A stretch of DNA of 64,000 nt, from assembly GCF_016908525.1 (NCBI RefSeq), contig NZ_JAFBEB010000008.1, positions 84,598 through 148,597 of the forward strand. Reading direction: 5' to 3'. Source of the DNA: Brevibacillus fulvus. Lineage in GTDB: Bacteria > Bacillota > Bacilli > Brevibacillales > Brevibacillaceae. This document shows positions 8,388 to 17,210 of the stretch, piece by piece (the stretch's first letter is position 1; each line of letters starts with the position of its first letter). The position numbers and the translations under genes are program-made. The notes under the pieces are model-generated. The model saw only the letters and a list, made by a program, of their open reading frames with translations, ran no database searches and had not been told where the DNA came from.

Positions 8388-8431
8388 CAAAAAAACCGTT
8401 TGGCAAAAGTTGCGAATTCGCAGCAAACGGT
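8388..8431 (-). terminator. Intrinsic terminator after surE
   Basis: 8-bp stem ACCGTTTG/CAAACGGT with an inner TGCGAATTCGCA palindrome in the loop; seven T follow on the minus strand. Confidence 0.85.
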
Positions 8432-8480
8432 CGAACGAGCGATTTTATTCGGTTTTGCTGTCTGTTTTTTCGTATTTTGT

Positions 8481-9281
8481 CTATTGCTGGCCCGATCGCC
8501 AGTTTTTGATCACAGACCAGTCGTTCACAGTTTCCAGCAGCGCCTTATCGGTAGCATCGATATGAATCGGCGTAACGGTGATGTACCCCTCTTGCAGCAA
8601 GCGGTAATCTTCGCGCTCCTGTTGACCGAGATGCTCCGGATATTCCCGCTGCAACCAATAGCCTTCTTCCTCCCGTTTATACACATCCTGATAATGATCC
8701 ATTGCCAAAACAGCCGGAGCGACCCCTTGAATGTCCTGACTGGAGCGATGCGGAATGTTAATATTCCAAAATACGTCAGTCGGCAATTGCTTCCGGCTTT
8801 GTTGCTGCAAAAACTCCGCAAGCAACGGTTGAACAATCGTGACAATTTCCCCGTAATTTTCCTGGTCGTACCAATTGTCATAGGAGAGAGCAACTGCCGG
8901 AACACCCAAAATGACAGCCTCCCGTGCCGCACTGCATGTTCCCGAATAGTAAACGTCACGCCCCAGATTGCTGCCGACATTGATCCCGGAAAAAACGAGA
9001 TCGGGCTTGACCCCTTCCTGGAATAAAAGATGGAATGCCGCTTTTACGCAATCGGCGGGATTGCCATTGACTGCCCAAGCTTTAACCGGGTAACCGTAAA
9101 AAGGATGCGCTTCAGGCAACACGGCGGAACGATAAGTTAACCCGTGCCCGACTCCGCTTCGCTCCTCGCTCGGGGCGACCACGTAAATGTCCAGATCGGC
9201 TTGTGTCATCAACGCTTCAACCAGTTTGCGGATTCCTTGTGCATTGATCCCGTCATCATTGGTTACCAATACTCTCGTCAT
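8481..9281 (-). CDS. surE: 5'/3'-nucleotidase SurE
   Basis: 266 residues. The N-terminus MTRVLVTNDDGINAQGI carries the two metal-binding aspartates of SurE, APSEERSGVG the conserved serine loop, NGNPADCVKAA and SGINVGSNLGRDVYYSGTCSAA the active-site segments. SurE removes phosphate from nucleoside 5'- and 3'-monophosphates and short polyphosphate, as a divalent-metal enzyme in the cytosol. Start ATG at 9281 follows a GAGGAGGAAGAAACG stretch. Single-gene unit ended by the terminator at 8388-8431. Confidence 0.95.
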   Translation of the reverse strand: MTRVLVTNDDGINAQGIRKLVEALMTQADLDIYVVAPSEERSGVGHGLTYRSAVLPEAHPFYGYPVKAWAVNGNPADCVKAAFHLLFQEGVKPDLVFSGINVGSNLGRDVYYSGTCSAAREAVILGVPAVALSYDNWYDQENYGEIVTIVQPLLAEFLQQQSRKQLPTDVFWNINIPHRSSQDIQGVAPAVLAMDHYQDVYKREEEGYWLQREYPEHLGQQEREDYRLLQEGYITVTPIHIDATDKALLETVNDWSVIKNWRSGQQ

Positions 9282-9372
9282 CGTTTCTTCCTCCTCGCTT
9301 CGATTTTTTTATTGTACCAAAAAATGCAAACCGGTAGAACTCCGCGGAAAAACTGCTGTCCGAGCGAAAACG

Positions 9373-9410
9373 TAAAAAACAGAGGCGCTTTCCTTTGGGG
9401 AAAACGCCTC
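9373..9410 (-). terminator. Intrinsic terminator after the subtilisin-like protease gene
   Basis: GAGGCG/CGCCTC stem extended by TTTCC/GGAAA, then a T tract on the minus strand; about 100 bases beyond the stop at 9509. Confidence 0.7.
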
Positions 9411-9508
9411 CGTTTGCGGAAAAACATTTTTTGTGGCCAAAGAGACGTCTCTTCCAAGGCGGCGACCCGGACGATCCACACCTGCGCGCGGCCTGTGGCG
9501 CGGCGCAG

Positions 9509-10474
9509 CTAGCGCTTGGCCGACAGTTGTTTGCGCAAGGATCGCACAGATTGCCGCCTTTTTTGCGAGAGCATCAACGCGTACAAACCGGAAACATGGG
9601 CAGCCGCCATGGAAGTTCCATCCAGCACCTTGTATTCATTGTTCAACCAGGTCGATTTGATGCCGACCCCCGGGGCCAGGACATCGAGACCTTTCCCGCG
9701 GGAACTGAACTCGGCGAGGCTATTTTTTCGGTCAACGGCGCCAACCGCCACCACTCCTTTGTAAGCAGCGGGATATTCCAATTTTCCGCCGTTGTTGCCT
9801 GCCGAGGCGACCAGCACAATCCCCGCCCTATGCGCCTGCTGGATGGCATGGCGCAATGCATAGTTGTCTTCTGTTGTCCCGAAACTCATGTTGACGATAT
9901 CCATCTTGTTTTCAACCGCCCAGTTGAGCCCCTCCACGATATCGGCTGTCGATGCTGTTCCGTCGGGCGCAAATACGCGGACATCATACAATTCGACTGC
10001 CGGGGCAACGCCGACGATGCCCTTTTGGTTGGCGACCGCGGCGATTGTTCCCGCTACATGCGTGCCATGGCCGTCGATTTGTTTGTAGCCGCGACCGTTG
10101 TTGGCAAAAATGACGCGGCCTTTTACCTGTCCTTGCAAATCGGGGTGCGTGCGGGAAATGCCCGTATCAATGACCGCCACTTTCACCCCTTGCCCTTTGG
10201 TCGTGCTCCAATATTTCGGAGCGCCGATGCTTTCCACTCCCCAAGGGATTTCCTCGGCCATATGCAGCCGGATTCGCACGTTGTCGGACACGACGTGTTT
10301 CTGCTTGCCAAACATTTTGCACAGTGTCTCGACGTGCTCCTCCGGCACGACCAAGGTGCGAAGGGAGCCAAAAACCTTGGCCTTCTGTTTCACCGCCGCC
10401 TCTTTTTCCAGGCATGACAAACAAAAATGGTACGCTTTTCTTGTCGGTAACGTGATGAGTTTGTGCACGCACAT
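9509..10474 (-). CDS. Subtilisin-like serine protease (S8), no classical signal peptide
   Basis: 321 residues. The catalytic triad is complete: Asp103 (VAVIDTGIS), His136 (GHGTHVAGT) and Ser288 (GTSMAAAHVSG), with the oxyanion Asn227 (ASAGNN). Residues ~30-75 look like a short propeptide. There is no clear hydrophobic signal sequence, though two cysteines (18, 21) and a short apolar stretch sit near the N-terminus, so the enzyme may be intracellular or exported in an unusual way. ATG at 10474 is only three bases from GGAGG; the in-frame GTG at 10468 has ideal spacing and may be the real start. It has terminators on both sides, so it is monocistronic. Confidence 0.9.
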   Translation of the reverse strand: MCVHKLITLPTRKAYHFCLSCLEKEAAVKQKAKVFGSLRTLVVPEEHVETLCKMFGKQKHVVSDNVRIRLHMAEEIPWGVESIGAPKYWSTTKGQGVKVAVIDTGISRTHPDLQGQVKGRVIFANNGRGYKQIDGHGTHVAGTIAAVANQKGIVGVAPAVELYDVRVFAPDGTASTADIVEGLNWAVENKMDIVNMSFGTTEDNYALRHAIQQAHRAGIVLVASAGNNGGKLEYPAAYKGVVAVGAVDRKNSLAEFSSRGKGLDVLAPGVGIKSTWLNNEYKVLDGTSMAAAHVSGLYALMLSQKRRQSVRSLRKQLSAKR

Positions 10475-10519
10475 ATCCCTCCAGAGAATCTCGATTTCCC
10501 TTCATCTTATGTGCATGAC

Positions 10520-10553
10520 AAAAGCGGAGAATAGACTGCCGCCTACTCTCCGC
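10520..10553 (-). terminator. Terminator of the cysP-cysH-sat-cysC operon
   Basis: GCGGAGA/TCTCCGC stem, then TTTT on the minus strand, 27 bases after the cysC stop. Confidence 0.65.
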
Positions 10554-10579
10554 CAATTTTCAGGTAATCCTCTTGCCGA

Positions 10580-11194
10580 TTACTGGACAATTCCTTGTTC
10601 GTGCAAATACTGCACGATCCGTTCGGCCGATTCTCTCACCGACAACTCGCCGCTGTCGATAACCAATTCCGGTGACAGCGGTTCCTCATATGGAGCGGAA
10701 ATTCCGGTAAAGTCCGCAATTTCACCGTTCCGCGCCTTCTGATACAAACCTTTTGGATCGCGCTTCTCGCAAAGTTCCAGCGGACATTTGACATAAATTT
10801 CGATAAACTCTCCCTGATCCAACAACCCGCGGGCCAATGCCCGATCTTCGCGATAGGGAGAAATAAACGCAGTCAAGGTGATCACACCGGCATCAACGAA
10901 TAATTTCGCCACTTCGGCAATCCGGCGAATATTTTCCCTGCGGTCTTCCGGGCCAAACCCCAAACCGCGGTTCAAACCGTGGCGGATATTGTCGCCGTCC
11001 AAAACGTAGGTGCGGAATCCTCTTTCATGCAGCAAACTCTCGACGGCATTGGCCAGCGTTGATTTACCCGCTCCGGAAAGCCCGGTAAACCACAGCACAC
11101 AGCTTTTGTGTCCGCTTTTGTCTTGCCGGTCTTTTTTCGTGACGGTCGTCGGATGCCAGACGATGTGTGGGGCGACTGTCGCTTCCTTCGCCAT
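10580..11194 (-). CDS. cysC: Adenylyl-sulfate (APS) kinase
   Basis: 204 residues. P-loop [10 protein letters not shown] (37-45), then [10 protein letters not shown] and the conserved FISPYREDR and [18 protein letters not shown] segments of APS kinase. It phosphorylates APS to PAPS with ATP. Because the CysH next door has the iron-sulfur cysteine set seen in APS-using reductases, CysC may serve PAPS needs other than reduction. ATG at 11194 is favoured over GTG at 11200, since AGGAG is nine bases from the former and three from the latter. Last gene of the operon, 19 bases after sat. Confidence 0.95.
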   Translation of the reverse strand: MAKEATVAPHIVWHPTTVTKKDRQDKSGHKSCVLWFTGLSGAGKSTLANAVESLLHERGFRTYVLDGDNIRHGLNRGLGFGPEDRRENIRRIAEVAKLFVDAGVITLTAFISPYREDRALARGLLDQGEFIEIYVKCPLELCEKRDPKGLYQKARNGEIADFTGISAPYEEPLSPELVIDSGELSVRESAERIVQYLHEQGIVQ

Positions 11195-11213
11195 CTGCAC
11201 TCGCTCCTCTCTG

Positions 11214-12356
11214 TTATCCTGGAATTTTTTGCAGGCCGGCGATCAATACCTGCGCCACTTCGGGTCTGCTGAATTCCGGTGGCGGCGCTACTCCTTTGGA
11301 CAGCATTTCGCGAACTTTCGTCCCCGAGAGAGAGACATGATCTTCAGCCGGATGCGGACAAGTTTTGCTCGAGGCCATATTCCCGCAAGCCCTGCAGAAA
11401 AAGCTGTTTTCAAAAAAGAGCGGTGTGATGCCCAGCTCCTCACTGGTGAAGTTTTGGAAGATCCGTTGGGCGTCATACGTTCCGTAGTAATTGCCTACGC
11501 CTGCGTGATCTCTTCCGACAATAAAATGGGTACAGCCAAAGTTTTTGCGCACCAGCGCGTGAAAGATCGCTTCACGCGGTCCCGCGTAGCGCATCGCTGC
11601 CGGAAAAACGGCCAGTTGCACCCGTTCTTTCGGGTAATATTGGCGAAGCAGCACCTGATAGCTTTCCATGCGCACTTCAGCCGGAATGTCATCCGCTTTG
11701 GTCTCCCCGACAAGCGGATTTAAAAACAAGCCATCGACGATTTCCAGCGCGGATTTTTGAATATATTCGTGAGCGCGGTGAACCGGATTGCGGGTCTGAA
11801 AGCCGACAACCGTTTTCCAGCCTTTTTCAGCGAACAGCCGGCGAGTTTCGGCAGGGTCAAAAGAAAAGGCGGCAAACTTTCCTTTCTCCCGCCGTCGGAC
11901 AACGGTTACCGGCCCGCCCAGATAGACATTCGGACGATCGAACATCTTTTTGACACCGGGATGGGCGATATCTTCCGTGCCATAGACGCACCGGGCCTCT
12001 TTCCGTTTGTCAGGGCGATACAGATCGGTGATCTTCAGCAAGCCATAGACGACTCCCTGAAAAGTCAATCGGACCGTTTCGCCCACTTGCAGCATCCGGG
12101 CGGTCTCCTCTGTCACCGGCAAGGTGATGGGAATGCTCCACACCTGGCCGTCAGCGAGCCGCATCTGTTCGACGACGCTGTGATAATCTGCTTCATTCAT
12201 AAATCCTTCAAGTGGACTGTATGCGCCATTGGCCAACAAATCCAGGTCGGAAAGAGCAAAGCCATCCAGTTCCACATCATGGATAGCCTGTGCAACATCT
12301 GCAGAAGGATCAAAACGATTGATTAATACACCACCATGTGGTTGACTCAGGCTCAT
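11214..12356 (-). CDS. sat: Sulfate adenylyltransferase (ATP sulfurylase)
   Basis: 380 residues, normal for the bacterial homo-oligomeric type. [11 protein letters not shown] (187-197) and GRDHAGVG (281-288) are the nucleotide-binding motifs; [13 protein letters not shown] and the following histidines (321-340) look like the zinc site of this family. It makes APS from sulfate and ATP, the first step of sulfate assimilation. ATG at 12356 is chosen because AAAGGAG lies upstream and the protein then begins like other Sat proteins; the open frame continues upstream but only overlaps cysH. It lies between cysH (28-base gap) and cysC (19-base gap) in the same operon. Confidence 0.96.
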   Translation of the reverse strand: MSLSQPHGGVLINRFDPSADVAQAIHDVELDGFALSDLDLLANGAYSPLEGFMNEADYHSVVEQMRLADGQVWSIPITLPVTEETARMLQVGETVRLTFQGVVYGLLKITDLYRPDKRKEARCVYGTEDIAHPGVKKMFDRPNVYLGGPVTVVRRREKGKFAAFSFDPAETRRLFAEKGWKTVVGFQTRNPVHRAHEYIQKSALEIVDGLFLNPLVGETKADDIPAEVRMESYQVLLRQYYPKERVQLAVFPAAMRYAGPREAIFHALVRKNFGCTHFIVGRDHAGVGNYYGTYDAQRIFQNFTSEELGITPLFFENSFFCRACGNMASSKTCPHPAEDHVSLSGTKVREMLSKGVAPPPEFSRPEVAQVLIAGLQKIPG

Positions 12357-12384
12357 ATGGGCAACTCCTTTACGAGAAAATCTG

Positions 12385-13122
12385 CTACATCGACAGGGAA
12401 TTGGAAGACGGCGGAGGCAGATGCAGTCCGCATTCGGTCTTGCCGCTTTCGGACCACCGCCCCGCCCGCAAATCCTCGCCGGCCGCAACCGCTTTGGTGC
12501 ACGGCGCACAGCCGATACTGGGGTACTGTCGATCATGCAAAGGATTGTAGGGCAATTCAAACATGCGGATGTATTGCCATATTTCATCCCATTTCCAATG
12601 AATCAATGGACAGATTTTGACCGAGCGAAACCGCTCGTCACGGTTGACAAATTGTACATTGGCCCGGGTTGGCGATTGTTCCCGCCGCAAGCCCGACATC
12701 CAGGCAGTCGCGCCAGTCAAGACGCGCTCCAGCGGCCGAACTTTTCGCAATTGGCAACACATATCCGGTTGACGTTTCCATAATTCGTCCCCGTAAGCAG
12801 CCGCTTGTTCCGCAAGCGACAACTCCGGTTGGACCATGGCAATTTGCAGCGAGGGATAGCGCGAACGCACTCGTTCAATCAATTCGTACGTTTCCGGAAA
12901 ATGCAGGTCTGTATCAAGGAAGAAGATGCGGGCATCTTTTTTCACCTGGCTGATCAAATCCAGCAAAACGACGCCTTCCGCGCCAAAGCTGCAGGCGTAA
13001 ACCAGCTCATCGCCATACGTTTTGTACGCCCATTTGATTACATCCAACGTGTCTCCCTTGCCCAATTGTTGATTAACCGCAGCAAGACGTTCGTCTGACA
13101 AGGTATCGTATTTCCAGCTCAT
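12385..13122 (-). CDS. cysH: Assimilatory APS/PAPS reductase with [4Fe-4S] cysteine set
   Basis: 245 residues. The PP-loop ATPase-like region [15 protein letters not shown] (42-56) binds the substrate; Cys122-Cys123 and Cys205-x2-Cys208 form the CC/CxxC ligand set of the iron-sulfur cluster found in APS reductases, and Cys231 in KTECGLH is the redox-active residue. The cluster indicates that APS (perhaps also PAPS) is reduced to sulfite with thioredoxin or glutaredoxin. The C-terminal ~12 residues after GLHLP are low-complexity. The start overlaps the cysP stop by ATGA, a sign of translational coupling. Confidence 0.95.
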   Translation of the reverse strand: MSWKYDTLSDERLAAVNQQLGKGDTLDVIKWAYKTYGDELVYACSFGAEGVVLLDLISQVKKDARIFFLDTDLHFPETYELIERVRSRYPSLQIAMVQPELSLAEQAAAYGDELWKRQPDMCCQLRKVRPLERVLTGATAWMSGLRREQSPTRANVQFVNRDERFRSVKICPLIHWKWDEIWQYIRMFELPYNPLHDRQYPSIGCAPCTKAVAAGEDLRAGRWSESGKTECGLHLPPPSSNSLSM

Positions 13123-14204
13123 ATGCCTCCTCCTTGATCGTTTATCGAACTCTTTTCACTTCGTACCAACCGCATCAGGACGACTGAACCTAAGGTTGCG
13201 ACAAAGACGCTCAGCAAGACGATCACCATATAGACGTCCGAGCGTAGCACCAGATAAACCAAACCGTAGGAAATCACAAGGGAGGAGACGGGTGAAACGA
13301 TCCAAACCATCACAATTTGCTTGATGATGCTTTTTTGCCACAGCATAAAGCCGTTTTCCGCAGTACCTACTCCCAAAATCGCGCATGTGGTGGCCTGAGT
13401 CAGCGGGACAGGAATACCGAACAAAGAAGCGGCGATCACCAGGGTGCCCCCGGTAAACGAAACTGCGCTTCCTTGCAACAAGGAAAGTGACGTGATCTTT
13501 TTTCCGTTCGTCTCCAAAACACGTCCGCCAAGCAGCAAACATCCGGCGGCGACGGCCAAACCTCCCAGGGAAATTCCGGTTGTCTCACTCATAATTCCGG
13601 CGCCAACTAGCGGCCCGACCGCATTGGCAACATTGTTCATCCCAGCGGAGTATGCTTCATACACCCCGCAGACGACCAGCAGCCGGCGCAGCCATTTTTC
13701 CCCCGGAGAGCCCGCCTGTTGCAGAGCGGGCCTAGCTCGCTCTACCCGACAGATCAGCTTTCCCAGGATATAGCCCCCGATAAATGCGATCAGGGGAACC
13801 GCAATCCAAAACGAAAGGATGACAAGCAGTTGCTTGACATAAACTTCGTGAAAAGCCAATCCGACGCCAACGATGGCACCCACCGTCACCTCGCTGGTGG
13901 ATAAGGGAATTCCCAACAGATTGGCAAAAAACAGCGTGAACGTGGATGCTGCCAGCACAATGACGACCGTTTCCACAACCATCAGCGAAGACGGAATGAT
14001 CCCCCCGCCGATGGTTTTGACCACCTCACCTCCACCGATGATGGCCCCCAACAGAGCTCCTACCGCGACCAGTACCATGGCTGCCCGCTTGCTGCGAACA
14101 GCACCGCTCCCGTATGCTGCCCCCATGGAGGCAGCCGTTCCGCTCGCCCCGATGTTCATGGCGAAAAACAATGCAATCGTGATCGCGACATAGCTCCAAA
14201 ACAA
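13119..14204 (-). CDS. cysP: PiT-family permease, probable sulfate permease CysP
   Basis: 361 residues with about ten membrane helices and the internal repeat of the inorganic phosphate transporter family: MNIGASGTAASMGAAYGSGAV near the N-terminus and GMNNVANAVGPLVGAGI in the second half. In Bacillus subtilis the PiT-family CysP in the cysH operon carries sulfate; the same operon position here makes sulfate the likely substrate. Start is TTG at 14204 with AGGAGGT about ten bases upstream. First gene of cysP-cysH-sat-cysC. The ~235 bases upstream hold no S-box or T-box that I can recognise. Confidence 0.85.
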   Translation of the reverse strand: MFWSYVAITIALFFAMNIGASGTAASMGAAYGSGAVRSKRAAMVLVAVGALLGAIIGGGEVVKTIGGGIIPSSLMVVETVVIVLAASTFTLFFANLLGIPLSTSEVTVGAIVGVGLAFHEVYVKQLLVILSFWIAVPLIAFIGGYILGKLICRVERARPALQQAGSPGEKWLRRLLVVCGVYEAYSAGMNNVANAVGPLVGAGIMSETTGISLGGLAVAAGCLLLGGRVLETNGKKITSLSLLQGSAVSFTGGTLVIAASLFGIPVPLTQATTCAILGVGTAENGFMLWQKSIIKQIVMVWIVSPVSSLVISYGLVYLVLRSDVYMVIVLLSVFVATLGSVVLMRLVRSEKSSINDQGGGI

Positions 14205-14457
14205 GGGTATGACGACCTCCTACCATGCAAATTAAAAACAGTGCTTGTCGTACAGGGGGATAAGCGTTATTCAGGATCGATCGTATTTCAAACCTTCAAC
14301 TGCTCCGCATTTTGCTTCGACCATCCCATCGTACTGGTGCGCCGATTGGCGCGAGACAAGGATCTCACTCCAACACTCCTACAGTTACGGTATGCCGAGT
14401 TAACCCCTTTAGGTGAATGTCTAAGGTAAGAATGTCGAAATCGTTTTTTTGATTATG

Positions 14458-14694
14458 TTAAAAATGGGCGGTTTCGATCACATAGCCTACGCCGTGCCGC
14501 CCCAGCGGTTTCTTCTCCACCAGGCTGAGTTCCTTGATTTGCGGCGGTTTGACCGTATGGCGAAGGATATTGTTTTCCGCTGTCTGAAACGCTTTTTCGT
14601 CCGACGTCGCCAAAACGACCACCGTCAACAGGCGCTCTTCCTCCAAGACCGCTTCCAATTTGTACAAGTAAGTTTCCGGCTGTTGTTCTGCCAT
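14458..14694 (-). CDS. Small DUF3906-like protein beside sulfite reductase
   Basis: 78 residues, soluble, beta-alpha-beta in appearance (TYLYKLEAVLEEERLLTVVV, ATSDEKAFQTAE, VGYVIETA). I recognise it as the DUF3906 type that sits next to nitrite/sulfite reductase genes in Bacillaceae. It is 22 bases downstream of the reductase gene with a GAGGAG site, so the two form an operon. A role in siroheme-enzyme assembly or regulation is plausible but unproven. No hairpin terminator follows closely. Confidence 0.7.
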   Translation of the reverse strand: MAEQQPETYLYKLEAVLEEERLLTVVVLATSDEKAFQTAENNILRHTVKPPQIKELSLVEKKPLGRHGVGYVIETAHF

Positions 14695-14716
14695 CGTTTG
14701 CTTCGCTCCTCGCCTT

Positions 14717-16333
14717 TTAAGCCGTTTGTAATATCTCGTTCACCTGCTGCTGAATGTGCTCGACGCCAACCCGTTCGACATAGCGCCAATACGGTTCGTC
14801 CGCCCGTTTTTCCGCCTTGTAGAGCGTGATCAATTGGGCGAGAAACGGTCCGAGCCGGTCAGACGTGACCCGGGCGCTCAGCTTTTGATTAAAGCGGGGA
14901 TCTTCCAAAGTCCCGCCGACATACACATCAAACGCTTCCACCATGCCGGATGCGGTTTTCACCAAAGCTCCCTGCAGACCGATATCGGCAATTTGCCGCT
15001 GACCGCAGGAATTGGGGCAACCGACCATATGGATGCGCAGCGGCGTATCAAGCTGAACGGTCTGATCGAGATACTCGGCAAGGGAACGCATCCGTTCTTT
15101 TGTTTCCACGATCGCCAGGTTGCAATACTCGATGCCGGTGCAAGATACCGCATAGCCGACAAAAGTGTTCGGCTTCAGTTTGAAGCGGGAGACGACAATC
15201 GGCTCGCTGCGGAAAGCATCGACCTTTTCCGCGGGAATGTTGCGGATCAGCACATTTTGGGTGTTGCAGGTTCCGATCGTGCCATCGCCGTATTCGTCGG
15301 CCAGGCGCGCCAATTCGCTTAATTCGTCGGCATTCATCCGTCCAACGGGCACAGACAAGCCGGCATAAAAATAACCCGCTTGCCGCTGCTCATGCAGTCC
15401 GTAGAAATAACCGGCATTCCAGCCTTGCAGCAGATCTTCGCCGCGTTCCGGCAGTGCTCCGGTCAAATTCAGCAATTCTTCCTTGAATTTTTCCGCTCCC
15501 CAGTCCGCTACCAAAAACTTCAGGCGGGCGTGGGTCCGCTTTTGCCGATAGCCAAAGTCGCGGAATAAGGTTGTCACTCCTGCCGCTACCTCGACAACCT
15601 GTTCGGGCCGGACAAACACATCGAGTTGTTGAGCCAGATACGGCTTTGCCGACAATCCGCCCCCCACCCAGACATGAAAACCAAGCACTTCTTCGTTACC
15701 GATCATCTTCTTGGCCGGAGTAAAGGCCAAATCATTGATTTGCGCGTGTGCCGCGTTATAAATATTGGCCGACACGGAAATTTTGTATTTGCGCGGCAGA
15801 TTGGAAAATTCGCGATTAAGCAAAAAAAAGTTTTCCAATTGCCGAATAATCGGTCGAGTATCCAAAATCTCATGGGGATCAATTCCGGCCAGCGGATTTC
15901 CCACGATCGTCCGCGGGCAGTCCCCGCACGCTTCAAAAGAAGAGAGACCGACCGAAGAAAGGCGATTAAAAATATCGGCCAACGATTCAACGGTAAGCCA
16001 GTGAAACTGCACAGCCTGACGTGTTGTCACATCGACCAGATCGCGGCCATAATCTGCGGCGATTCCAGCCAGCACCCGCGCTTGTTCACTGGTCAAAATT
16101 CCCCCCGGGATGCGAACGCGCATCATAAAGTGGCCGTCTTTCGGGCGCTGCTGATATACCCCGGCCCATTTGAACCGGTCCATATCCGCCTCATCGATAG
16201 ATTGGTATCCTTCTTTGGAATAGCGATTGACGATCGTTTCAATCACATCCAGGCCATCTTTCTCCAGCTTGGTCAATTCCATTTTGTTCAATGAAGGATC
16301 ATCGGCCCATTTCCACTTTTTTTGTTCAGCCAT
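14717..16333 (-). CDS. Siroheme nitrite/sulfite reductase, probably assimilatory sulfite reductase
   Basis: 538 residues. Two ferredoxin-type half domains and the siroheme-[4Fe-4S] ligand set Cys397-x5-Cys403 and Cys438-x3-Cys442 (SCTGIEYC, GCPNSC). The protein reduces sulfite to sulfide (or nitrite to ammonia) with six electrons, probably from ferredoxin. Context decides: it follows a sulfate-activation operon and no nitrate genes are visible, so sulfite is the likely substrate. AAAAGGAG lies upstream of ATG 16333. Followed by the DUF3906-like gene. No siroheme synthesis genes are in the window. Confidence 0.93.
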   Translation of the reverse strand: MAEQKKWKWADDPSLNKMELTKLEKDGLDVIETIVNRYSKEGYQSIDEADMDRFKWAGVYQQRPKDGHFMMRVRIPGGILTSEQARVLAGIAADYGRDLVDVTTRQAVQFHWLTVESLADIFNRLSSVGLSSFEACGDCPRTIVGNPLAGIDPHEILDTRPIIRQLENFFLLNREFSNLPRKYKISVSANIYNAAHAQINDLAFTPAKKMIGNEEVLGFHVWVGGGLSAKPYLAQQLDVFVRPEQVVEVAAGVTTLFRDFGYRQKRTHARLKFLVADWGAEKFKEELLNLTGALPERGEDLLQGWNAGYFYGLHEQRQAGYFYAGLSVPVGRMNADELSELARLADEYGDGTIGTCNTQNVLIRNIPAEKVDAFRSEPIVVSRFKLKPNTFVGYAVSCTGIEYCNLAIVETKERMRSLAEYLDQTVQLDTPLRIHMVGCPNSCGQRQIADIGLQGALVKTASGMVEAFDVYVGGTLEDPRFNQKLSARVTSDRLGPFLAQLITLYKAEKRADEPYWRYVERVGVEHIQQQVNEILQTA

Positions 16334-16402
16334 GAATCATCCACTCCTTTTCCGCATAAAGCTCATTTGCATAACAAAACCGTTGATGCTTGTTTCCGCT
16401 TA

Positions 16403-16418
16403 AACCAATATGTTTAGT
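16403..16418. promoter_or_regulatory. Inverted repeat upstream of the sulfite reductase gene
   Basis: TAAAC-N6-GTTTA in an A/T-rich stretch, 70 bases before the reductase start. It could be an operator (for example of a CymR-like sulfur regulator), but the match to known sites is not convincing. Confidence 0.3.
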
Positions 16419-16466
16419 TGGAATTATAAATCGATCGCCTATTTTCTGTCAATTATTTTTCTTTTC

Positions 16467-16500
16467 ATAAAAAACAGGCTGCCACTCGGGCAACCTGTTT
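16467..16500 (-). terminator. Intrinsic terminator after the TerB-like gene
   Basis: AAACAGG/CCTGTTT outer and TGCC/GGCA inner stem, T tract on the minus strand, 17 bases after the stop at 16517. Confidence 0.8.
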
Positions 16501-16516
16501 GCGTCACTGCTGTCGC

Positions 16517-17014
16517 TTATTCGCAATCTGCTAAAATTTCTTCCCAACGAGCCTTCCATTTCAATCCTTCGTATACCCACTCTTCCACTTGGCGCTGCTT
16601 CTCTTCAGAGATGCCGAGCAGCTGCGATATTTTGCGGATTTCCTGTTCTTCCGCTTTGTTAAGCTTGCGGTCGATAATTGCCATATTGTAAAGCTTGCGC
16701 AACAGCGTCAACTTTTCGGTCAACGTCAGCGTGATCGCCTCGGCCAGGATCGATTCCGGGCTTTTCGGCTCATCGATATCATTCATCAAAATCTGCCGAT
16801 CGCGCAAGGAAAACGGTTCGTTTCCCACCACTTGATAGATTCTGGAGATCTCTTTTTCTCCGACATATCCATCTGCATGGCCGACACAGATCATCAGACG
16901 GATGGATAAAAACAGCAATTGTTGTTCTTTTTCTTTCTCTTGTTTCGATTGCAACCGCTCTTCCTCCTTTGGCTTCCTTTCCCGATCGACGAGACAAAAA
17001 GAAAGCGGTTTCAT
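16517..17014 (-). CDS. TerB-like domain protein
   Basis: 165 residues. The first ~30 are charged and rich in Lys/Glu; from residue ~33 an all-helical region (LSIRLMICVGHADGYVGEKEISRIYQVV and YNMAIIDRKLNKAEEQEIRKISQLLGI) has the DG-x-V and D-x-K-L-N-x-E-E pattern of TerB/DjlA-type tellurite-resistance domains, which contain metal-binding acidic clusters. Role unknown; TerB proteins often work with TerC proteins, and the window has two. The ATG at 17014 lacks a good ribosome binding site. It is instead overlapped (ATGA) by a 13-codon frame at 17011-17052, so the true N-terminus may begin upstream. Confidence 0.65.
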   Translation of the reverse strand: MKPLSFCLVDRERKPKEEERLQSKQEKEKEQQLLFLSIRLMICVGHADGYVGEKEISRIYQVVGNEPFSLRDRQILMNDIDEPKSPESILAEAITLTLTEKLTLLRKLYNMAIIDRKLNKAEEQEIRKISQLLGISEEKQRQVEEWVYEGLKWKARWEEILADCE

Positions 17015-17052
17015 TTTTTAACCCAGCTGGAACCGCCATTTTTGTCAAACAT
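17011..17052 (-). other. 13-codon frame overlapping the TerB-like gene start
   Basis: ATG at 17052 opens 13 codons (MFDKNGGSSWVKK) that end in a TGA overlapping the ATG of the TerB-like gene, at a run of six A. It may be a leader ORF giving translational coupling, or the real N-terminus separated by a -1 slip or an indel in the A run. Upstream ribosome binding is weak. Confidence 0.3.
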
Positions 17053-17210
17053 CCTGTCTTTTTCTTTCGCTGTCATTTTAGCGGGCTGTTCGGCGGATAG
17101 ATTGGCAATCACGCCGATTCCCCCTCATTGTAACAGCATTTTGCCGAAAGTCGAAGTTAATTTTTAATGAAGTAACAACATTGCCATTTTTACGTTTCAA
17201 CGTCAAAAGG

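Noticed and set aside
12357..12587. N-terminal ext. of ATP sulfurylase
   Set aside because: The extra 77 codons overlap cysH in another frame and do not resemble Sat; AAAGGAG precedes ATG 12356.
14205..14450. Possible S-box or T-box upstream of cysP
   Set aside because: Read on the minus strand, none of the conserved S-box blocks or the T-box sequence could be found; a covariance search would settle it.
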